The notes under the pieces: generated by a model | Database searches by the model: none | Seen by the model: only the letters and a program-made list of their open reading frames with translations | Told to the model about the DNA's origin: nothing | Translations under genes and position numbers: made by a program | Part shown: in pieces, positions 57,440 through 64,000 of the stretch | How positions within the stretch are numbered: position 1 is the first letter of the stretch | Layout of the letters: each line of letters begins with the position of its first letter | Assembly (NCBI GenBank): GCA_963576785.1 | Contig: OY756143.1 | Location: forward strand, 124,001 to 188,000 | Direction of reading: 5' to 3' | Length of the DNA stretch: 64,000 nucleotides | Source: Chlorophyllum brunneum | Taxonomy: Eukaryota; Basidiomycota; Agaricomycetes; Agaricales; Agaricaceae

Positions 57440-59332
57440 ATGGCACCGTATCCAAACCAGCCAGTCATCGACACCCACAATCCCTGCTACTGTCCTGCTC
57501 TCCCAGCACGCGCATATATCCACCACTTACACCAAGATCTGGCAACAAACCCCTTCTCGAACTCGGGTCTTACTCATTCTCTAGGCGTTATCAATCACTT
57601 CACTCGGCGTCTAGCTCAGACTGTTAATACTCCTGGACTTGAACCCGGCGATAAAGGCGTACAAGATTCTGATTCTGAAACTTCTTCTGGCTCTGGTTCT
57701 GATACTACTACGACTACGGTTATCTCACACTCTTCTTCTTCTACGGATTCTGGAAACGAACAATTCCACTCGGTGTCTAGTCGTCCGCGCGCTCTTACGA
57801 CTTCCGCTCTTGGTGGTGGTCGGCATATCACCGAATTCGAAACTCTCACAACTAGTAACATCAGTTTCAATTCGAGTCATCTCACCGATTTGAATTTGTT
57901 ACGGTTCAATGCTCTCCGCGATTCACGGCTTCTTGTACGCCCACTGCGGAAACGGAAAGAACATCATCATAATCAACAAGGATCTGATTCGGATTCTGGG
58001 AAAAGCGATATTAGGGGTCCGTCTAAACATGCCAAGTCGATTCCGGGGACTTTGGAGAGATCGTTTGATGTTAAACTCAAGAGGGAGTCTTTGAATTTCA
58101 ATTTGCCTTCTTCGAGACAAGTGGAGACGGATAGTTCTTGGATTCCGCCTTTTAACCCTCCCGCGGAGGTGCCTCAAGGTGATCTCCCGCCCCGACAGCT
58201 TCAGTTGACGAAGGGATCGAATGATTTGGAGAAACTTCTTGAAGAAATCAAGAAAGCTGTACCTGGTATACGTATCCCTTCGGATTTCACGAAGCCGCAG
58301 ATGATAACGGATTATTTGGCTCAAAACGGTTCGTTGGTGAAAGCTTCTTTATGCTGGTGTTCTGAACTTGGGTTTATAGGACTATTGAGTGGGCCTTTGA
58401 TGAAGGTTATCGGCAAGTTTTCTGGGGTTCGCAGACTCTCGTTGTTTCCGTCCTTGCATGAATACAACGGTTTGAATTTGGGACGTGTGACGGAACTTTT
58501 GCCAGGTATGGATATATGCGTCTCGTTACTGGATGATTTTTGGTTAACGCATATTTCTACAGAACTTCATACCCCCGGGTTATTTACAGTTCTTGTCAGC
58601 TTGAACTGCGATCGCATCCGCTTGCGGGACGACGATGTACTGCATTTCCATAATCTTCCGCTTCGCGATCTGAGTTTATACGATACCGGTATATCAAATA
58701 CGGCGTAAGGCTTTTACCCGTTAACTCTCAGGCACCATCTCACTCAGCCCTCGTTATAGTGTCTTCTTGCTCAGTTCTCACCGTCATACTTTACGCTGGC
58801 TTTCTATTGGCAGCAACAATATCAATGATGATGCCATCCCTGCTTTGATGGCGTTCAAGCAATTGAACCATCTCAACATTGATGCAACAGAGATTTCGAT
58901 GGAAGGTCTGCGTCGTTATGCGAGGAATATCCATATTGAGAAACGTGCGGTATACGTCGAGATACCAACACATTGTCAGAAGGATTTGGATGGTAAATCT
59001 TATTTCACCCCCCATCCCCAACGTACTGTTCATCAACGTAATACTTTACAGAGATCAGTAACCAACATTTGAGCGATATCGATCCACCGCTCATCAGTGA
59101 ACCCGACTCAGTGTGGAAGTTGTCGTTGGTCGAACTTCGGAACAATCTTGCTGCTCATTGTACTAGGCTCAATCGTGTTGTGATTACGGGGAATAAGGCC
59201 GAGTTGAGGGAGAGGTTGATGAAGGTATTGTGTAGGAGGAAGGATGATTTGTTGGTGAAAGAGATGATGGAGAATGGGAAAGTTGTTGGGGATGAGGATG
59301 ATGAGGATACGGGGCTGGGTGAATATGCTTAG
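57440..59332 (+). CDS. leucine-rich (RNI-like) protein with C-terminal SAP-like segment
   Basis: Four exons: 57440-58505, 58563-58704, 58760-58992, 59052-59332; 573 residues. The first 270 residues are Ser/Thr-rich and probably disordered. From about residue 330 leucine-rich units appear: V-R-R-L-S-L-F-P-S-L, L-P-L-R-D-L-S-L-Y-D-T, T-L-R-W-L-S-I-G-S-N-N-I, and L-N-H-L-N-I-D-A-T. Near the C-terminus L-V-E-L-R-N-N-L with G-N-K-A-E-L-R-E-R-L resembles a SAP motif with a lengthened loop, followed by an acidic tail. A nuclear role is possible but not shown. The gene starts 116 bases after the MINDY stop, on the same strand. The family is widespread in mushrooms and unnamed. Confidence 0.82.
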
Positions 59333-59722
59333 AGTGGGAGACGTTGCTTTGCTTTTCTGTTGTCGTCTTTGTTTTTTTTGCTTCGGTTCGCTTGCCTTGC
59401 GTCTCACTTTTCCTTGTGGGTTTGCTTTCGCCTTTGAACGTATTGTAACTTATGGTCACTTAATTTCGTGGTAGGGTACTGTATGCACATGAGAGTTGAG
59501 GCTCTCTAATTAATTTGCTTTCCCTTATCGGATGTACTGGGTCGGGTTAGTTTCGACATTTGGGCTACAAGTTTTCGTCATGTCAATCACGGATTCATCA
59601 GCGATTCAAATGACCATTATAAGTTAGCGCAGTACGATATACATAGTCAACGCTGCTACTAAAGTCCCAAAAACCACGAAGAACAGTCCATGACAAAGAC
59701 CCGCGACGAAGCCGCAACAAGA
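59333..59722. other. intergenic between convergent genes
   Basis: T-rich 3' flanks; no coding exon seen. Confidence 0.5.
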
Positions 59723-61544
59723 TTAATAATGACCTGGGGCTGGAGTGTGTTCAGGGAACCTCGGGACGAATTGTTTATCAAGTGCACGCCTGGCGCGGAC
59801 GGGGGTGGCGGATACGGTGGGTAAGGCTTTACAGTTTGATGATGCAGGAGCAGGGTGAGGTGGAGGAGTTGAAGTACTCTTTCCTTGAGAGAAGGTACTC
59901 CTTGTACCACTGACGGTATAGATACCCATTGGTTCACTGTGAGAAATGTGTTAGTGAATATATGGATATGTGAGATATATATAGTCTTACGCGTCGTCGG
60001 CGTCGCAGTTCTCGAAACCGTTATCGTAGTTGGCGGGCATGTTCTGAAGAAGGGGAGGTAAGTTGATTTGTGGTTATTTATTATAAAGAGAAGGTTTGTG
60101 TTACCCAGTAACAACCCATTTCGTCGTAGACGTGGTTGCAAAGTTCTGTTGCTCTAGGTCCTACACAAGCGCGAATGCAGAATTCCTTGTCGGACATGAA
60201 GTTCGTCCATTCGTGGTATTGGTGTCCGAGACCGAAGGAATTGCCGTATAACAATCCACCAACTGGTACAAGCGCATATATATCAGCTTCGAGTTGAAAA
60301 GAAATGGATATATGTACGTACCGGGGTTACCTCTACCATCAGCACCACGATTATCAAGCTCTCCTCCAGCATCACCTGCGGGAATATTGATCTTGGTAAA
60401 ATCACCTTTACCCGTGATCTGGACGTAATCCGGAGTCTTGACAAAGTGAACACCGGATAGAGTACCATCTGGAATCACACGAGCTCCGCGACCTTGTTTG
60501 GTACACCATGCAACTTCATAACGTTCCGTAGCTCCGATTTCACCCTGGGTAGCTTAAGCGGGAAAGCGTCAATTTAAAGTATCCGTGAAGTAAGCCTGAG
60601 AGTAAACTTACGAGGAGCCCAGATGCAAAAGTCATCGGCTGAGCTATATAAGGAGTTAGCAATTCTTTCGCAAGTTGATTGGTGAGTGAAAAGGCTTACT
60701 TGATCCAAGCAGTCTGGCAATTGGAATTTTGATCGGATCCTGTTCCGCAGTTGTTGGTGCCGTATTGTTCGTCTTGACTAGTTTGCGGGAGGTCGTTATA
60801 CATATACCCAGTGTTCCAGAATTGATTCGGGTTCCAAACACACGTCCAGATTTGGATCTTATGTACATCGGCGATCAGGACTTGTGTGAGGGAGAGAAAG
60901 CTGATCATCAACTCACTCGATTTCCATCAGCGGTACTACCAGCAGAAAGATCAAGGCATTTGTTATGGTTCTTCCAGGTCAAGCGTTTGCTCCACTACAT
61001 TCATCATATTGTCAATACCATCATCATCGCGATGTAGAAAAGATTTTTCTTTGACTCACGATATCGTAAGACCATTGTTGGTTAGCATTCCCTTGTCCAC
61101 AAGTCCAAATTTGCAACTTTGTTCCATCGGCATCCACACCACCAGAAACATCAAGACATTTGTTGTCATAGACTTTAACACTACCGCCTTCAAAGTGCCA
61201 TTTCTGAGAAGCAGCGCCTGTACAACCTTGTAAAGTAACAGCGGCACCGTCGGAATTGGAAGCAGCCGTCATGCATTTGCCTATTTAGAAAATAAACAAA
61301 TAAAAAAGAAAACAGACTTGAGATTGGGTGGTGGACATACCGTTGTCAAGCATGTTTTGTAGCATAAGTTCACCAATGTAACTACAGTGGTAACGTCAGT
61401 TATCCGTCTAGGGAGAGAGCAAGTAAAGCAAGAAACATACGTAGGAACGTCAGGCGGTGGTTTATCATCAGCCAAAACACCTCGAATACCCAACGCGCCA
61501 ACAAGCGCAGCCAACACAATCTTACGCACAAACGAATCCTGCAT
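59723..61544 (-). CDS. secreted protein with N-terminal ricin-B/CBM13 beta-trefoil
   Basis: Ten exons: 61441-61544, 61341-61381, 61060-61280, 60917-60994, 60700-60857, 60612-60643, 60322-60552, 60105-60262, 59991-60043, 59723-59936; 429 residues. A signal peptide (V-L-A-A-L-V-G-A-L-G-I-R-G-V-L-A) precedes a classical ricin-B trefoil with Q-x-W repeats: S-Q-K-W-H-F, N-Q-Q-W-S-Y, N-Q-F-W-N-T, and K-C-L-D motifs. A second Cys-containing region (D-D-F-C-I-W-A-P, C-I-R-A-C-V-G-P, G-C-Y-W-N-M-P) forms an unnamed domain found with such lectins in agaricomycetes, then a Ser/Pro-rich tail. It should bind sugars at the cell wall or outside. The frame is consistent through nine introns. It is unrelated by exon plan to the small trefoil genes. 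Confidence 0.9.
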
Positions 61545-61861
61545 CCTGAAACGGTTTTTCAAAAATCAAACGAGTGTGGGGGGTAGGAGGGGGAGTTGAG
61601 AGTTATGACTAGTAGTGGTAGCAAGTCACACCAAGTAGGGAAGCTGAGTAGTTAAAGGAGTGGAAGTGGACAAGAGAGAGAGAAAAATTTGTCCTTAAGA
61701 CCACCTAAACAACGTGGCGTGGTTCTTATACCTCGTTCACTAGCGCCTCGCTAGGGCACAAATTTGTGTATGATCCCGAGCCCTGAGCCTATTTTTAACC
61801 TACTTCCTTTGACCTATCGGAAGCAGGTGACGGCATCGTGTGTGTCGGCTCGGGTGTGTCC

Positions 61862-61923
61862 TCAAGGTTGATTTCATCTCAAACCTTGATGAGATTAATA
61901 CACCCCTTGTGTGTGTGTGTGTG
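61862..61923 (+). repeat. hairpin plus (TG)n microsatellite
   Basis: TCAAGGTT and AACCTTGA separated by 12 bases can pair; a run of about eight TG units follows directly. Confidence 0.55.
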
Positions 61924-62272
61924 CATGGTGGTTCCATGAGTACCGGTGACGGGTAAGAAGGGGACAAAAACAACGTGCTCACAAGATGGAAATGGTACGT
62001 CCCGTAACACCTTGTATGCATGTTTTCAAGGGTCCAAAAATTTCGTTATAATTTGATCGCACTAGAACCCAACAATTTGATTACTTGATTTTGACATGAA
62101 CTAAATGTTGCCGCTGCTGTTGTCGTCGTGCCGAGAACACCCTTCTCATGATGATCAAGTTTTTACGTCGAAGCATTGAATTCATCCATTCAACTCGTGT
62201 CTGGATGAAATATAAGAAAAATCATTCAACGACATAATACTCGTACACTTCTCAGCAACATTTATTTCAACG

Positions 62273-62295
62273 AAAAAAAAAAAAAAAAAAAAAAA
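62273..62295 (+). repeat. poly(A)23 tract
   Basis: Twenty-three A residues just downstream of the TPR gene stop codon; a poly(T) run on the gene's strand. Confidence 0.8.
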
Positions 62296-62312
62296 GCGAA
62301 CAAGGTCCCACC

Positions 62313-64000
62313 TCAAACCAACTTGACAACATACCTATCCCAAGACGGATAACTCATCCCCTCCGCTTTCATCTTCTCAATGTCCTTCGCTCTCTCACTC
62401 TTAAACATCCTACCCTTTCCCTTCCCCTTCAAATCTTTTCCCCCTCCACTACCACTATTAATACTCTTCTCCGCAGCCAAAGCCCTCTCACGTTCTCTCC
62501 AATGCGCACATCCAACCCCATGTTCACATTCAAACCCAGCCGTCGTCAACATATTCTCAGGACTCAACGGAGGTGGGAATGGTGAATTCGACGAAGGCAG
62601 TAAGATGACTTTAAGTTTCCGACTGTCATTTCGAACCCTTTGGAATGGCGGGTCTTTGAATTTTTTGGGTTTTGGGACGCCTAGACGTTGGAATAAGTCT
62701 TGTTCGGGTGCTGTTGTTGTGGTGTTGTTGGCATTAAGATTGGTATTGGTCGTGTCGGCGGATTTGGTTGAGATGGGTGATATGGCTTTTGACGAAGAGG
62801 AAGAGGAAGGTAAAGGTGTTGTTGCTGATGCCGGTGCGGCTTGGATGGATTTGGTGGCAGCGGAAGACTTGGATTTGGATTCAGAGTCTGGTATGGATGG
62901 GATGAGTGATCTTAGCTCATTAAGCGCTTCAGTATTGCTCGGTTGAATTCTCAACGCCGCACGAAGATCTTTTTACTCCGTCAGTCCCAGACTGAACAAG
63001 GATGGAATCGACGTGCCTTTGATAGCATCATTTTGTCTATTCAACATTCGTCTTGCACGAGCTCGGCGGAAAAGGCCCTTGGTGCTGTGATGTTGACTGA
63101 GCGCTTTCGCGCATGCCTTTTCGGCTTCTATCCAACTTAAAAAAGAACGATAAGCGCCTTGGGATATCATCAAGTCGAGCATCCAAACTTACTTGTTCAA
63201 CTTCAAGTGAGCGGCGGCTAGATTAAGCTGGTAATGCGGTAACTCTGGATCGATCTGGTATGCGGCCTCGTAGTGCTTAACCGCGCCTTTAAAATCACCT
63301 TTGCGGAAGGCTGTATTGCCCTTGATCGGTGCACGTTAATAACACGCGTCATTAGCGCGCTAAGAGGGGAGCGAGACGAACCTTTTCTTTTTCTTGCTCT
63401 GCACGAAGATATCTCCACTCCATCATCTCTCCAATCGACATCTCCGTTTCTGTCAACTTGATAGCACCCGTCTCTGGATCCTGACCTTGTTCCATCCCAC
63501 CAAAATTCAAATCAATCTCCCATATGTCTTCTTCTTCTTCAGTTTCCCAACCATAAACACCAGTTCCTCTTCCATCCCATTCTTTCTGTTTTCCTAATCG
63601 TACACCATTACCTTCTTCATCGTCTCGTACAGTTCGTTCACAAACTTCAGCTAGATGATCTGTTGAGCATCCACATTCACACCATTTCGTTGTGAGTTTC
63701 TCGCGTAAAACGAGTCCGTAACCGCGAACATCGAATTCAAGGGCGACGCGCCATAGGGTTTGAGATGCTTTTTCGTAACCGTATCGAACCTTTTCACGCC
63801 AGTTGCTTGATTCATCCCATTCGGGATGAGCAGGCATATCGTTGATACGACCGTATTTTAGTTCGCAAGCGTCTTCGAGAGCGGATTGACCTTCTTGTAA
63901 TGAGCCGAGGTGAGGCGGTTTGGCGAACCTAGGTGGAGGGATGGCTTCTAGAGTATCGAGATGGGCTTTTAGTGCGGGGTAATACGGAAGTAATCGAAGG
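62313..64000 (-). CDS. TPR-repeat protein, 5' end beyond the window
   Basis: Partial gene with exons 63382-64000 (continuing upstream), 63193-63320, 63017-63135 and 62313-62968. The visible part is about 507 residues. An N-terminal region of unknown family (L-H-P-like start unknown; contains C-E-C-G-C-S-T-D-H, a possible metal site) is followed by TPR units: N-T-A-F-R-K-G-D-F-K-G-A-V-K-H-Y-E, L-N-L-A-A-A-H-L-K-L, A-E-K-A-C-A-K-A-L, K-G-L-F-R-R-A-R-A-R, D-L-R-A-A-L-R-I-Q-P-S-N. The last 200 residues are low-complexity with a short basic end. The intron between 62969 and 63016 has a GC donor (AAAG|GCACGT) with a CTGAC branch site. The TPR layout resembles FKBP/Cns1/Tom-type cochaperones, but no more specific name is justified. 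Confidence 0.85.

Larger units (their letters stand above)
61545..62312. other. intergenic with simple repeats
   Basis: Holds the promoter of the ricin-B-fold gene, an inverted repeat TCAAGGTT/AACCTTGA (61862-61869 and 61882-61889), a TG run (about 61908-61923) and a 23-base poly(A) tract (62273-62295). Confidence 0.5.

Noticed and set aside
1..64000. CRISPR arrays, IS elements, LTR retrotransposons, rRNA
   Set aside because: No regularly spaced repeats, terminal repeats, integrase/reverse transcriptase motifs or rRNA-like sequence were seen.

Overview
The window is nuclear DNA of a filamentous basidiomycete, most likely an agaricomycete mushroom. Almost every gene is cut by several 45-75 nt introns with GT(AG) or occasionally GC-AG borders and CTNAC-like branch sites. 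The gene content is fungal: a SPX-type phosphate permease, Erv41, Sdh3, Ku70, a copper-radical (glyoxal) oxidase, a KilA-N/APSES-type DNA-binding protein, and a CaaX lipopeptide mating pheromone precursor of the basidiomycete type. Exon coordinates were worked out by hand from splice sites, frame and family similarity. They are internally phase-consistent but not confirmed by transcripts or database search.

Layout: 0-8.5 kb holds a large SAM-domain membrane protein (+), a tandem pair of small beta-trefoil genes (-; the second broken by a stop codon) and an isochorismatase-fold hydrolase (-). 8.5-14.9 kb has no gene I can recognise. 14.9-24.6 kb is dense: ankyrin/MYND protein, two-domain monothiol glutaredoxin, F-box protein, 19-exon Ku70 and PP2A activator. 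24.6-28 kb looks empty. 28-36 kb has the KilA-N protein and the phosphate permease. 38-45 kb has a third trefoil gene, a RING E3, Erv41 and Sdh3. 45-49.8 kb has a lone pheromone precursor, a fourth trefoil gene and a secreted Cys-rich protein. 50.9-64 kb is packed: glyoxal oxidase, HVA1/Tudor-like protein, fifth trefoil gene, mitochondrial uL30m, MINDY deubiquitinase, LRR/SAP-like protein, a secreted ricin-B-fold protein and a TPR protein that runs off the window.

Most genes are unrelated housekeeping loci, several in divergent pairs sharing 200-260 bp promoters (glutaredoxin/F-box, Ku70/PTPA, uL30m/MINDY). The unusual features are a dispersed, fast-diverging family of five small single-domain trefoil genes, all on the minus strand with TATA boxes and a shared exon plan that starts with a 9-nt coding exon in four of them, and a solitary mating-pheromone gene with no receptor in the window.
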